Positions 1 through 8,792 of a DNA stretch of 64,000 nucleotides are shown in pieces. Both the position numbers and the translations under genes were made by a program. Origin of the DNA: Acidimicrobiia bacterium (GTDB taxonomy: Bacteria; Actinomycetota; Acidimicrobiia; Spongiisociales; UBA5794); assembly GCA_024762335.1 (NCBI GenBank), contig JANTHO010000005.1, forward strand, positions 1-64,000. The letters run 5' to 3'. The notes beneath the pieces are model-generated. The model saw only the letters and a program-made list of their open reading frames with translations, was not told the DNA's origin and ran no database searches. Within the stretch, counting starts at the first letter, position 1. Every line of letters begins with the position of its first letter.

Positions 1-2
1 TG

Positions 3-1523
3 TTGACGGAGGCCGCCCGGATCTCTCTCGCCGGACAGCCATCGTTCGAAGTGTGGTCGTTCATCGGATTCCCGCTGTCGTATCTCATTCCCACGGGGAC
101 TGCCGCCGGGTGGCATCAGGTGTTCTGGGTCGCCCACGTTGTTGCGTTCGTTGCGTTCCTCGTCATCCTTCCGACGACGAAGCTGCGTCACCTGGCGACG
201 TCGCCCGTGAACCTCGCGCTCAATCCGAGGACCCGCCCGAAGGGAGCAATGAGCGCGGTCCCGAACCTGATGGAGGCTGAGGACATCGAGACCATCGGTG
301 CCTCGACCGTTGGGGAATTCACCTGGAAGCAACTCTTCGATACCGATGCATGCACCGTGTGCGGACGCTGCACCGAGGTCTGTCCCGCGAATCAGACGGG
401 GAAGCCACTCGACCCCCGCGAGATCGTGCTGAAACTCGGGCAGGTTGCTGCCGAGACCGCAGCGCAGCCGATCTCCCCGACGGTGAGCGTCGACGGCGGC
501 CTGACCGTCTCCTCCGACCTCGTGTTCGAGCGGATCACCCCGGAGGAGTTGTGGTCTTGCACGACGTGTCGCGCCTGCGACGAGGCGTGTCCCGCCGGTT
601 TGGAGATCGTCGACAAGATCCTCGATATGCGCCGCTATCTGTCGCTCATGGAGGCCGAGTTCCCGTCGGAACTGGGGAAGGCCTACGTCAGCCTGGAGAA
701 CTCCGGGAACATCTACGGCATGGACCAGACCACCCGTGGCGACTGGAGAAACGAACTGGACTTCGAGGTAAAGGTCCTCGGCGATCCCGGTGTCACCGCC
801 GAATACCTCTACTGGGTGGGCTGCGCCGGATCGTTCGATGATCGGAATCGGAAGGTGACGCTGGCAACGGCGCGCCTCCTCCACGAAGCGGGCGTCGACT
901 TCGCCATTCTCGGCAAGAACGAGTCGTGCACCGGGGACCCGGCCCGCCGTACCGGCAACGAGTACGTGTTCCAGGGTCTCGCCCTTCAGAACATCGAGAC
1001 GCTCAACGATCTCGGCGTGAAGAAGATCGTGACCCAGTGTCCGCACTGCTTCAACACCCTGAAGAACGAGTACCCGCAGTACGGCGGCGACTACGAGACG
1101 ATCCACCACTCGGAGCTGCTCATACGACTCGTCGACGAGGGAAAGATCAAGCCCGCGTCCGATGACAAGACCGTCACGTTCCACGACCCGTGCTATCTGG
1201 GACGTCACAACGACGTGTACCAGGCGCCCCGCAGCGTCGTCGACGCGATCGGAACCCGGGTCGAGATGCCCCGGACCGAGAGCAACTCGTTCTGCTGCGG
1301 CGCCGGCGGCGGAAAGATGTGGTTCGAAGAGGACACCGGCAAGAAGATCAACATCGAGCGGACCGAAGAGGCCGTTGCGTGCGGAACCGACATCGTCGCA
1401 ACCGGATGCCCGTTCTGTTACGTGATGCTCGACGACGGCGTCCGTGATCTCGGCGTCGAGGAGACGGTGATCGTGAAAGACATCGCCATGCTGCTAGTCG
1501 AGAGTCTCACTCCGGAAGGGTGA
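3..1523 (+). CDS. Membrane-bound Fe-S oxidoreductase, EtfD/FadF/HdrD-like (5' end cut)
   Basis: The reading frame is open at the window edge, so the N-terminus is missing. The visible part begins with two membrane segments (about residues 12-60), consistent with the end of a NarI-like cytochrome b domain. Two ferredoxin motifs follow (CTVCGRCTEVCP near 117 and CTTCRACDEACP near 186), then two CCG domains with CPHC, CYLGRH, CCGAGGG and CPFC signatures. This order is that of actinobacterial EtfD and Bacillus FadF, which pass electrons from electron-transfer flavoprotein to menaquinone during fatty-acid oxidation. An HdrD- or GlpC-like role cannot be excluded. The stop overlaps the next start by 4 bp. 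Confidence 0.8.
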   Translation: MTEAARISLAGQPSFEVWSFIGFPLSYLIPTGTAAGWHQVFWVAHVVAFVAFLVILPTTKLRHLATSPVNLALNPRTRPKGAMSAVPNLMEAEDIETIGASTVGEFTWKQLFDTDACTVCGRCTEVCPANQTGKPLDPREIVLKLGQVAAETAAQPISPTVSVDGGLTVSSDLVFERITPEELWSCTTCRACDEACPAGLEIVDKILDMRRYLSLMEAEFPSELGKAYVSLENSGNIYGMDQTTRGDWRNELDFEVKVLGDPGVTAEYLYWVGCAGSFDDRNRKVTLATARLLHEAGVDFAILGKNESCTGDPARRTGNEYVFQGLALQNIETLNDLGVKKIVTQCPHCFNTLKNEYPQYGGDYETIHHSELLIRLVDEGKIKPASDDKTVTFHDPCYLGRHNDVYQAPRSVVDAIGTRVEMPRTESNSFCCGAGGGKMWFEEDTGKKINIERTEEAVACGTDIVATGCPFCYVMLDDGVRDLGVEETVIVKDIAMLLVESLTPEG

Positions 1524-2011
1524 GCGCCGACACGCTGCTCATCGCCCTCGTCGCCGTCGTCATGGTGATCGGTGTCGCCGGGACGGTGCTGCCGATCCTG
1601 CCTGGCCTTCCCGTGATCTGGGCCGCGGCGCTCGCCTACGGACTCGTGACCGGGTTCGGCACGGGCGGGTGGATCGCGATGGCATTGATCACGCTGTTGG
1701 TCGCTGCCGGCACCGCTGCCGGGTTCTATCTCCCGCAACGCTCAGCCGCGTCGATCAATGTGCCCTGGTGGGGGCAACTCATCGCGCTCGGTCTCGCCGT
1801 CGCCGGCTTCTTCACGGTCCCGGTGGTCGGGGCTCCGCTCGGGTTCGTGCTCGGGATCTTCCTCACGACACTCGGTCGGGAGCATCATCTTCCCACCGCC
1901 CTGGGGGCGACGTGGTCGACGCTCAAGACGATGCTGCTCACCTCCGGTGTGCAGTTCGCTACCGGTTTGGCCATGATGGCCGTCTGGGTCGCCTGGGTGT
2001 GGGCGGCCTAA
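1520..2011 (+). CDS. DUF456 family membrane protein
   Basis: This 163-residue protein starts at a GTG overlapping the stop of the Fe-S oxidoreductase (GTGA), so the two are probably translationally coupled. It is almost entirely hydrophobic, with Gly/Pro-rich repeated halves (TVLPILPGLPVIW near residues 20-35 and FFTVPVVGAPLGFVLG near 95-112). That pattern is characteristic of the DUF456 family. The biochemical role of the family is unknown; I infer only an inner-membrane location. A short 55-bp gap separates it from the convergent malG-type gene. Confidence 0.8.
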   Translation: MSADTLLIALVAVVMVIGVAGTVLPILPGLPVIWAAALAYGLVTGFGTGGWIAMALITLLVAAGTAAGFYLPQRSAASINVPWWGQLIALGLAVAGFFTVPVVGAPLGFVLGIFLTTLGREHHLPTALGATWSTLKTMLLTSGVQFATGLAMMAVWVAWVWAA

Positions 2012-2066
2012 CTCTGGCGTTCACCCGAGTGGTATGTGGTTTGCGTCAACGCCAGACGCCCGGGGG

Positions 2067-3053
2067 TCAGCCTTTGACGGCGCCGCCGGTGAGGCCCGAG
2101 ACGATCGCCTTCTGAGCGATGAGGAACGTCAGCACGATCGGACCGGCCGCGACGACAACCGATGCACTCAGCAGGCCCCACTTGGCGCCGTAGTCGGCAT
2201 TCGTGAAGAGCTGGAGACCGACGGCGAGCGTGAAGTTGTTCGTGCTCGACAGCAAGGTTCTGGCGAGGAGGAATTCTCCGAAAAGGTTGATGAAGCTGAT
2301 CACGAAGATGACGGCGAGTGCCGGCCGGGCCAGGGGCAGGATGATCTTCCAGAAGATCGTCCCGACGCCGGCGCCGTCCACTCTGGCGGACTCGTCGAGT
2401 GACTCCGGGACGGAATCCATGAAGCCCTTGATCAGGAAGGTATTGAACCCGATTGCGCCGCCCAGATAGACGAGGGTGAGGCCGGCGAGCGTGTCGAGGC
2501 CGATGGCGGGGAAGACGTTCCCGATGTTGATCATGATGAGCAGGATCGCGACGAACGCCAGGAATTGGGGGAAGATCTGGACGAGGAGGAGGGCGAGAAG
2601 ACCGGTGCGCCGCCCCTTGAACCGGAACCGCGAGAACGCGTAGGCAGCCATCGCTGCGAGCACCACGTTGAGCGAAGCGGCGACCAGCGAGACGATCCAC
2701 GAGTTCCGGAGCCAGGTCGTGAACGGAGTGATGTTGGGTCTCGCCGGATCGAAGAACTCCCGGTAGGAATCGAGCGAGAACTCCTTCGGGATGAGGCTCG
2801 CGCCCGAGAGGTTGTCCTGTGCGCTCAACGATGAAGACACGATGTAGAGGACCGGGTAGATCGCGAAGATCGCCGCGATGATGGCGATGAGGTGACGCCA
2901 GCCGACCGTCTTGAGCCACATCTTCGGCGTCTGCGGCGGGTACTTGGGTTTGGGCTGTTTGGCGCGACGCCACGCGAAGGGCAATCCTCGCCGGCCACCG
3001 GTCTTCGCAGCGGTTTCGACGCGACCTTCGAGTTGTTTGTCAGAGGCTGCCAT
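2067..3053 (-). CDS. malG: Maltose/maltodextrin-type ABC transporter permease MalG
   Basis: This 328-residue inner-membrane permease of the binding-protein-dependent sugar importer family has six predicted membrane segments. It carries the cytoplasmic EAA loop that contacts the ATPase (ESARVDGAGVGTIFWKIILP, in the last third). It is longer than the usual ~280-300 residues because of a basic, Pro-rich cytoplasmic N-terminal extension of about 45 residues. It overlaps the 3' end of malF by 14 bp and is the last gene of a malE-malF-malG unit on the minus strand. No MalK ATPase gene is present nearby, so a shared ATPase encoded elsewhere is likely. Substrate is inferred from context. Confidence 0.9.
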   Translation of the reverse strand: MAASDKQLEGRVETAAKTGGRRGLPFAWRRAKQPKPKYPPQTPKMWLKTVGWRHLIAIIAAIFAIYPVLYIVSSSLSAQDNLSGASLIPKEFSLDSYREFFDPARPNITPFTTWLRNSWIVSLVAASLNVVLAAMAAYAFSRFRFKGRRTGLLALLLVQIFPQFLAFVAILLIMINIGNVFPAIGLDTLAGLTLVYLGGAIGFNTFLIKGFMDSVPESLDESARVDGAGVGTIFWKIILPLARPALAVIFVISFINLFGEFLLARTLLSSTNNFTLAVGLQLFTNADYGAKWGLLSASVVVAAGPIVLTFLIAQKAIVSGLTGGAVKG

Positions 3054-4677
3054 AGATCTCCTCCAACCGTTTCGTGAAGCGGAAACTGAACGCCGAGATC
3101 ACCAACACGATGAGGAAGATGAACATCGTGATCGCAGCGGCGAGACCGAAGTTGTTCCCCCTCCCCGATGCGGAGGCGAGGTTGAACGTGAACGAGATGA
3201 GGATGTCGGTGTGTCCGACCGGTACCGAGGCGCCGAGCACCGGCGGACCGCCCGCGGTCAGCAGGTAGATCAGGTTGAAGTTGTTGAAGTTGAAGGCGAA
3301 CGAACCGATGAGCAGCGGCGCCAGGGCGACCATCAGCAGCGGGAACGTGATCTTCCAGAACACTCGCATCCCGCTCGCGCCGTCGGTCCGTGCCGCCTCC
3401 TGGATGTCGTGGGGGATCGACTGAAGCGCTCCGGTGGCGAGGAGGAACATGTACGGGAAGCCGAGCCAGAGGTTGACGAGAAGGATGGCGACCTTCGCCC
3501 ACGTCGGGTCGGAGAGCCACCGGATCGGATCCATCCCGACGAGGTCGTACAGGGGAGCCAACGTTGCGTTGATGACACCGAAGGCCGGATTGAGGAGGCC
3601 TCTCCAGACGAGGATGGACAGGAACGCAGGGATGGCGTACGGGATGATGAACAGCGACCGATAGAACCTCAGTCCCTTCATGCGATAGTGGTGGAGGACG
3701 ATCGCCAGCGTCAGTCCGAGAGCGAAGGTGAGGAGAACCGAGAAGAACGCGAAGACCACGTTCCAAAGGAAGACCCTGAAGAACGCCTCGCGAATCAGCG
3801 GGTTCGTCGCCACCCGCGTGTAGTTGCTGCCGCCGATGAACGCGACCCAACCCGGGATGAGGACCTCACCGTCGTCGCAGATGAAGTTGCCCTTCGTCGC
3901 CGTGTCCTCGCCCGGCGAACAGACCCGGTGCTCGACCGTGTCGGTCAGCGTGTCTGCGGCTGCGTCGTAGACATACCGCTTGCTTGCGAGAACGACGCGT
4001 CCCTGCGACAGGCCGAGGATGACGATCTCGCCGTCCGGTGTGTCGATCACCAGATCCTTGAAATCGACGTTGTTCGCGAGGCCGAAAACCTCCCGTTTCG
4101 ACATCAGCCGGAATCCGTTGAATTCGGGGGGTGGGAACTCCTCGCCCTCCGCGAACGTTCCCTGATCCTCGATGGCTCCCTCGACCGGAGGCTCGGTCCG
4201 GAGGCGCGGCTCTCCGAAGAAGTAGGCGCCGTCATCGTTGGCGAGGAGGAACCGGAAGTCGCCGGTGGCGTCGTCCGTGTAGACGAAGAGGTCGAAGAGT
4301 TGGCCCTCAGCGTCCGGGTCGACGTAGGTTTTCGCCTCCCAGAAAGCGATCGTCTGTTCTTTCGACGTCAGGTTCCCGGTCCTCTGGTTCGTGAGCGACA
4401 CGTAGACGGTGTAGAAGATGGGGATCACGACGAAGACGGACATGAAGATCAGGCCCGGGGTGATCCATCGCAGCGCCATCGTGCGGGGCCAGAGATAGAC
4501 CCAGTTGATGAAGACTGTGCCGACGATGAGGCTCACGAGCATCAGCGTCGCGCCGGTGCCGATCAGGACGAGCACCGCGTAAACGGCGAGTGCATCGAGA
4601 ACGGCGATTGCGAAGAGGCGAAACCAGAACGCCCCGCCCCACTGGTTCAGGGTGCGGCGATTCGGCTCGGAGGTCAT
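3040..4677 (-). CDS. malF: Maltose/maltodextrin-type ABC transporter permease MalF with large periplasmic insert
   Basis: This 545-residue permease resembles enterobacterial MalF in architecture. Three N-terminal membrane segments (about residues 17-96) are followed by a soluble stretch of about 190 residues (about 97-290), then the core transporter segments and the EAA loop (EAARTDGASGMRVFWKITFP, from residue 427). Many actinobacterial sugar permeases of this class are only ~300 residues and lack such a domain. The insert matches the place and approximate size of the MalF P2 domain, which contacts the binding protein. It is translated after malE, with two hairpins in the intervening 104 bp, and overlaps malG. 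Confidence 0.9.
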   Translation of the reverse strand: MTSEPNRRTLNQWGGAFWFRLFAIAVLDALAVYAVLVLIGTGATLMLVSLIVGTVFINWVYLWPRTMALRWITPGLIFMSVFVVIPIFYTVYVSLTNQRTGNLTSKEQTIAFWEAKTYVDPDAEGQLFDLFVYTDDATGDFRFLLANDDGAYFFGEPRLRTEPPVEGAIEDQGTFAEGEEFPPPEFNGFRLMSKREVFGLANNVDFKDLVIDTPDGEIVILGLSQGRVVLASKRYVYDAAADTLTDTVEHRVCSPGEDTATKGNFICDDGEVLIPGWVAFIGGSNYTRVATNPLIREAFFRVFLWNVVFAFFSVLLTFALGLTLAIVLHHYRMKGLRFYRSLFIIPYAIPAFLSILVWRGLLNPAFGVINATLAPLYDLVGMDPIRWLSDPTWAKVAILLVNLWLGFPYMFLLATGALQSIPHDIQEAARTDGASGMRVFWKITFPLLMVALAPLLIGSFAFNFNNFNLIYLLTAGGPPVLGASVPVGHTDILISFTFNLASASGRGNNFGLAAAITMFIFLIVLVISAFSFRFTKRLEEIYGSL

Positions 4678-4714
4678 GGCGTGCGATTGTAGCCGCGGGC
4701 CTCAGAACGCGGAG

Positions 4715-4739
4715 GAGGGAGGGTCAGGGACCCTCCCTC
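4715..4739 (-). terminator. Intercistronic hairpin between malE and malF
   Basis: A perfect 11-bp inverted repeat (4715-4725 and 4729-4739, loop 3) lies downstream of the malE stop and 38 bp upstream of malF. A second small hairpin (GCGTGC at 4743-4748, GCACGC at 4751-4756) lies just before it in the transcript. Neither is followed by a T tract. The usual reading for such hairpins after a binding-protein gene is mRNA stabilisation or partial termination, giving more binding protein than permease. Confidence 0.55.
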
Positions 4740-4781
4740 GATGCGTGCAAGCACGCGGTTCCGCTTTGTCGTTGTGTGTGA

Positions 4782-6086
4782 TCAGCCTTCGGCGATCACG
4801 GTTGCAACCTGCTCGGCCATGTTCGCTGCCGCGGTTGCGGAGTCGATGTCTCCGTTGCGGAGGGCGAGGAAGTTGTCGCCGACGGGGCCCCAGACGGCGC
4901 CCATCTCGGGAACGTTCGGCATGAACTGTCCGGTGCTTGCCGACAGCGCGAACGTCGCGTTGATCGGGTCATCGGAGATCGCGTCGATCGTGTCGAGATA
5001 GGCGGAACCGCGGGGGTCTGCCTCGAACAGCGCCATCATCGTGTCGGGCGTGGCCACGTAGTTCAGGAGGAACTCCTCGGCAACGGCCGTGTTCTCCGAG
5101 AACGCGCTCAGGTAGAAGCCCTGGACGCCGACGAACGGGCGCATGGTGTCGCCGTCGACCGTCGGGAGGGTCGTGACGCTCCAGTTGACGTCGCTCTGAT
5201 CCGCGAGGGAACCGAGCTCCCACGGGCCGGTGAGCCAGAAGGCTTCCGTGCCGCCCATGAACAGGTTCTTCGCATCGTCGTAGTTGGTCGAAGCGACGTA
5301 GCCGTTCGTGACGAGGTCTTCGAGGACCTGGATGCCTGCGATGGCTTCATCGGTGCCGAGACCGATGTCTTCGACGTCGAAGCCGGTGGCCGGATCGAAC
5401 CCGAAGATGTATCCGCCGTGGACGGAGAGGAACGGGTAGTGGTGATAGGCATCACCGGCGTCGTTGCCGCCGGGCACGCCGAGGCAGTTGTCGACGGTCG
5501 TTGCATCGCACGCAGCGGTGAGCTCGGCCATCGTGGCGGGTGCCTCGGGGACGAGGTCCGTGTTGTAGTAGAGGGCAACAGCTTCCGTGACGTACGGGAG
5601 ACCGTACTGCTGGCCACCCCACTTGAGGGCGTCGAGACCGGTCTCGGTGAACTCGCTCTCACGACCGCCGAGGTCGATGGGAGCAACGGCACCGTTGTCG
5701 GCGAGCTCGCCGACCCAGTCGTGTGCACCGATGAAGATGTCGGGGCCTTCACCCGCCGGACCCTTCGTCGTGACCTCGTCCTTCATGTCGCCGAAGTCGA
5801 CGAGGGTCACCTGGACCTCGACGCCGGTGGCTTCGGTGAATGCGGGAGCGATCGCCTCGACGACGGGAGCGCGCTTCTCATCGGCCCAGACGACGAGCGG
5901 GGGCAGCGCCTCGGCTTCGGTCGTCGTGGTCGGTGCAGCAGTCGTGGTCGTCACGGCTTCGGTCGTGGTCGTTGTTGCCTCGGTCGTCGTCGTGCTCTCT
6001 TCACCGGTGTCGCTGCTGCCACAGGCTGCGGCGACGAGGGCGAGGACGAGAACGAGTCCAACGAGGGTGATGAATCGACTCCTCAT
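4782..6086 (-). CDS. malE: Maltose/maltodextrin-binding lipoprotein MalE
   Basis: This extracytoplasmic solute-binding protein has 434 residues. The start is the ATG at 6086, preceded by AAGGAGGA at good spacing; a longer frame upstream runs through the regulatory region and is rejected. The N-terminus is a lipoprotein signal ending in VAAAC (Cys22), followed by a Thr/Glu-rich linker to about residue 60. The mature domain begins LVVWADEKRAPVVEAIAPAF, typical of SBP family 1, and contains motifs of maltose-binding proteins (GPDIFIGAHDWVGELA, GLPYVTEAVALYYN). It is the first gene of the malEFG unit and is divergent from a LacI-type regulator. Confidence 0.92.
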   Translation of the reverse strand: MRSRFITLVGLVLVLALVAAACGSSDTGEESTTTTEATTTTTEAVTTTTAAPTTTTEAEALPPLVVWADEKRAPVVEAIAPAFTEATGVEVQVTLVDFGDMKDEVTTKGPAGEGPDIFIGAHDWVGELADNGAVAPIDLGGRESEFTETGLDALKWGGQQYGLPYVTEAVALYYNTDLVPEAPATMAELTAACDATTVDNCLGVPGGNDAGDAYHHYPFLSVHGGYIFGFDPATGFDVEDIGLGTDEAIAGIQVLEDLVTNGYVASTNYDDAKNLFMGGTEAFWLTGPWELGSLADQSDVNWSVTTLPTVDGDTMRPFVGVQGFYLSAFSENTAVAEEFLLNYVATPDTMMALFEADPRGSAYLDTIDAISDDPINATFALSASTGQFMPNVPEMGAVWGPVGDNFLALRNGDIDSATAAANMAEQVATVIAEG

Positions 6087-6156
6087 TGTGGGAGTTCCTC
6101 CTTGTGGATGAATCTCGGACCGCAGGATTGCGGCCGATGTGGAGTGTACGGCCGTA

Positions 6157-6205
6157 TTGCAACAACCGTGAAGAACTTGCAGGAACTTTGCAAGAGAATT
6201 GCAAG
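6157..6205. promoter_or_regulatory. Phased TTGCAA half-sites between malE and the LacI-family regulator
   Basis: Four copies of a TTGCA(A/G) core lie in the malE-regulator intergenic region, beginning at 6157, 6177, 6188 and 6199. They are spaced 20, 11 and 11 bp apart, so they fall on one face of the helix. The segment CTTGCA-N7-TGCAAG (6176-6194) is a perfect inverted repeat, and the last two copies are direct repeats. Their position next to a LacI-family gene makes them the likely operator for autoregulation and control of malEFG. Confidence 0.7.
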
Positions 6206-6236
6206 AAGAGCCGGCAGGCTCGTAGCCTTGGAAACG

Positions 6237-7253
6237 ATGAGACCAAAACTCGCAGAAGTAGCGCACATCGCCGACGTCAGTGAAGCGACGGTGAGCCGTG
6301 TCCTGAACGGGCGTCCCGGGGTGGCCGAGGCAACCCGCCGGCGCGTGCTCGAGGCGATGGGTGATCTCGGATATCGTGACGTTCCGTCTCATGCGAGCCG
6401 ATCGGGTGTTGTCGGGATCATTACTCCGGAGCTGGACAACCCCGTCTTCGCGCTCTTCGCCCAGTCGCTCCAGACGCACCTCGCGAGCCGAGGCATGCTT
6501 CCCGTGGTGTGCTCTGCGACGTCGGAGACGGTGAACGAACAGGACTACCTCGATCATTTCCTCACGAGCCGTGCAGCGGGTGTGGTACTCGTCAACGGCC
6601 GGTATGCACAACCCCACATCGGCTACGCGCCCTATCTGGCGCTCCGTGAGCAGGGCCTCCCCCTCGTGCTTGTGAACGGCATCCACGACCCGAGTCCGCT
6701 TCCTGCAGTCGCCGTCGATCTCCCCGCAGCGACGTCGGCCGCCGTCCGTCACCTCGTAACCCTCGGACATGCCAGGATCGGAATGCTCGTGGGCCCGATG
6801 CGCTACTCGACGTCGCTCGACATGGTGCGTGGTTTCCGGAGGGCCGCAGACCGGCTCCATGTCGAATCCGACGAGGGACTGATCTCCGAGACCGTCTTCA
6901 CATTCGAGGGTGGCAGGGCAGGCAGCGCGCAACTGCTCGAAGCAGGCGTGACGGGGATCGTCGCCGCCAACGACCTTATGGCAGCCGGGGCGATCGCCGC
7001 CGTACGAGCCTGGGGCGGCGACGTGCCCGGAGATGTGTCGGTGATCGGTTTCGACGGGACGCCGGCGATGTCGTATACGGCACCGCGTCTCACGACATTG
7101 CGCCAGCCGGTGGATCGGATGTCGGCAGCCGCAGCGGCACTGCTCCTCGAAGCCGCGGCAGGCAACGGGGTGAGTCAGACACAGGTCTTCGCCCCGGAGC
7201 TCCTCGTCGGCCGATCGACGGGACCCGTCCCTGTGGGAGCCGGCAGCCGGTAG
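6237..7253 (+). CDS. LacI-family transcriptional regulator (MalR-like)
   Basis: This 338-residue repressor has an N-terminal LacI helix-turn-helix (LAEVAHIADVSEATVSRVLN, about residues 5-24, plus the hinge-type RRRVLEAMGDLGY). A periplasmic-binding-protein-like effector domain follows, with typical landmarks (VVGIITPELDNPVFA, GFDGTPAMSYTAPRLTTLRQP). The ATG at 6237 is chosen because it begins exactly at the HTH; the frame extends upstream through the operator region and is not coding there. It is divergent from malE and 32 bp upstream of a glycogen-synthase-like gene, so it probably controls uptake and storage of alpha-glucans. The inducer is not visible from sequence. Confidence 0.88.
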   Translation: MRPKLAEVAHIADVSEATVSRVLNGRPGVAEATRRRVLEAMGDLGYRDVPSHASRSGVVGIITPELDNPVFALFAQSLQTHLASRGMLPVVCSATSETVNEQDYLDHFLTSRAAGVVLVNGRYAQPHIGYAPYLALREQGLPLVLVNGIHDPSPLPAVAVDLPAATSAAVRHLVTLGHARIGMLVGPMRYSTSLDMVRGFRRAADRLHVESDEGLISETVFTFEGGRAGSAQLLEAGVTGIVAANDLMAAGAIAAVRAWGGDVPGDVSVIGFDGTPAMSYTAPRLTTLRQPVDRMSAAAAALLLEAAAGNGVSQTQVFAPELLVGRSTGPVPVGAGSR

Positions 7254-7285
7254 CCGACCGGAGGGTGCGCACTATCGTGCGTCGT

Positions 7286-8629
7286 ATGAAAATCCTCTTT
7301 GCCGCCGCCGAATTCTCGCCGTTCGTTCGCACCGGTGGGTTGGGGAACGCCGTTGCCGGACTCGCGCACGCCGTCTCGAAAGAGCACGAAGTCACGGTCG
7401 CCGTGCCCGGGTATCGAGACGCGACGATGCCGGGGAGGAAGATGCCGGGGAGACCCTGGCGCCGGTACCGGGACGGAAACCTGGACGTACTGTTCTGGAT
7501 CGACGAAGCATTCGACCGTCCGGGGGTCTACGGGCCGGATCCTGCTTCGGCGTACGATGACAACTGGGAGCGATTCGGCCGATTTTCGGTCGCGGTATCG
7601 GATCTCGCCGGCGATTTCGACGTCGTTCATCTCAACGACGGGCATGTGGGTCCGGTCGCGCTCAAGACGGAGACGCCGAGCGTCTTCACCATCCACAATG
7701 CCTCGTACCCCATGGTGGGTCCGCTCGGCCCGGCGGTCGCCACCCTTGGTCTGGCACCGGAAGCCGCGGCTCTGGGCGGTATCCTCGAGTGGTTCGGCGA
7801 AGCCAACTATCTGAAGGCGGGGATCCTGGGTGCTACGCAGGTGACGACCGTCAGTCCCGGCCACGCCCGTGAGTTGATGATCGACGAAACGTCGTTCGGG
7901 CTCGGCGGCATCATCCGTGGGTTGGATCGTCCGATTATCGGGATCCTCAACGGCATCGACACCGACGAGTGGAATACGAGTCACGACCCCGTGCTTCCAA
8001 AGCCCTTCACGGCAACCAATCCCGCGGGGCGCGGTGTGGCCAGGGGGATGCTCCTGGATCGGACCGGTCTCGATGACGGATTCATCCTTGGCAACGTGGG
8101 GCGCATGTCCGGTCAGAAGGGTCTCGGCCTCCTCGAATACGACCTCGACACGCTCGTCGAGGAGGGGGTGCGGTTCGTGTTCATGGGCAGCGGTGATCTC
8201 GACCCGATAGTGGACTCGTGGGCCGATCGCCATCCGACCGCCGTTGTGCACCTGCGATTCGACGACCCGGCATCCCGGATCGTGTTCGCCGGGTCCGACG
8301 CCTATCTCATGCCGTCGCAATTCGAACCGTGCGGTCTGGGGCAGATCTATGCCATGCGCTACGGCGCTCCACCGATCGCCCACTTCACCGGCGGTCTGCA
8401 GGACACCGTCTTCGACATCGACGAGGACACGGAACATGGGACGGGTTTCGTGTTCCGATCATTCGTCCATCCGTCCCTCACGAAGACGATCCGTCGTGCG
8501 ATGCGGTATCGATCGGCCCTTCCCGACCTATGGCGTGAGATGCGGATCAACGGGATGACGAGGGACTGGTCGTGGGACGCGAGGGCCGTCGAGTACATGG
8601 CGCTCTACGACGCGATCCGCCGTCCCTGA
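7286..8629 (+). CDS. glgA: Glycogen/starch synthase-like glycosyltransferase (GT5)
   Basis: This 447-residue protein has the GT-B fold signatures of glycogen synthase. There is an N-terminal nucleotide-sugar loop (FVRTGGLGNAVAGLAHAV, where E. coli GlgA has KTGGLAD), the central KAGILGATQVTTVSPGHA and GIDTDEWN motifs, and a C-terminal GRMSGQKG ... SQFEPCGLGQ ... TGGLQDTV donor-binding region. ADP-glucose is the family's usual donor. The ATG at 7286 starts directly at MKILFAAAEFSPF; an upstream GTG at 7265 is less likely. It follows the LacI-type regulator by 32 bp. Together with the branching enzyme at 46105 it supports glycogen synthesis. It is somewhat shorter than typical GlgA (~470-480). 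Confidence 0.85.
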   Translation: MKILFAAAEFSPFVRTGGLGNAVAGLAHAVSKEHEVTVAVPGYRDATMPGRKMPGRPWRRYRDGNLDVLFWIDEAFDRPGVYGPDPASAYDDNWERFGRFSVAVSDLAGDFDVVHLNDGHVGPVALKTETPSVFTIHNASYPMVGPLGPAVATLGLAPEAAALGGILEWFGEANYLKAGILGATQVTTVSPGHARELMIDETSFGLGGIIRGLDRPIIGILNGIDTDEWNTSHDPVLPKPFTATNPAGRGVARGMLLDRTGLDDGFILGNVGRMSGQKGLGLLEYDLDTLVEEGVRFVFMGSGDLDPIVDSWADRHPTAVVHLRFDDPASRIVFAGSDAYLMPSQFEPCGLGQIYAMRYGAPPIAHFTGGLQDTVFDIDEDTEHGTGFVFRSFVHPSLTKTIRRAMRYRSALPDLWREMRINGMTRDWSWDARAVEYMALYDAIRRP

Positions 8630-8695
8630 GCACGCTACGAATCCATGCTCGTTGTCTGGGCACAGGGATTTGTGAGACGGCGGATCGTTCCATCT

Positions 8696-8744
8696 CCGCT
8701 GCATCCCCCGCGCGATGTCGACCGGTGTCCTCACGGTGCAGCGG
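8696..8744. other. Non-coding gap with a long-loop inverted repeat upstream of the DUF5362-like gene
   Basis: The 163-bp gap 8630-8792 has no gene. It contains a perfect 8-bp inverted repeat, CCGCTGCA (8696-8703) and TGCAGCGG (8737-8744), separated by 33 bp. It could fold as a stem in a 5' leader or be an operator. I do not recognise a riboswitch class. Confidence 0.3.
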
Positions 8745-8792
8745 CGTTCGGTATCGTCTGTAGTGCACAGCGATTGATGAAGAGAGGGTTTC

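Noticed and set aside
2911-4692. 593-residue open frame on the + strand across malG/malF
   Set aside because: It is antisense to two well-conserved permease genes and encodes an Arg/Glu/Asp-rich product without motifs, the usual mirror of GC-rich coding sequence.
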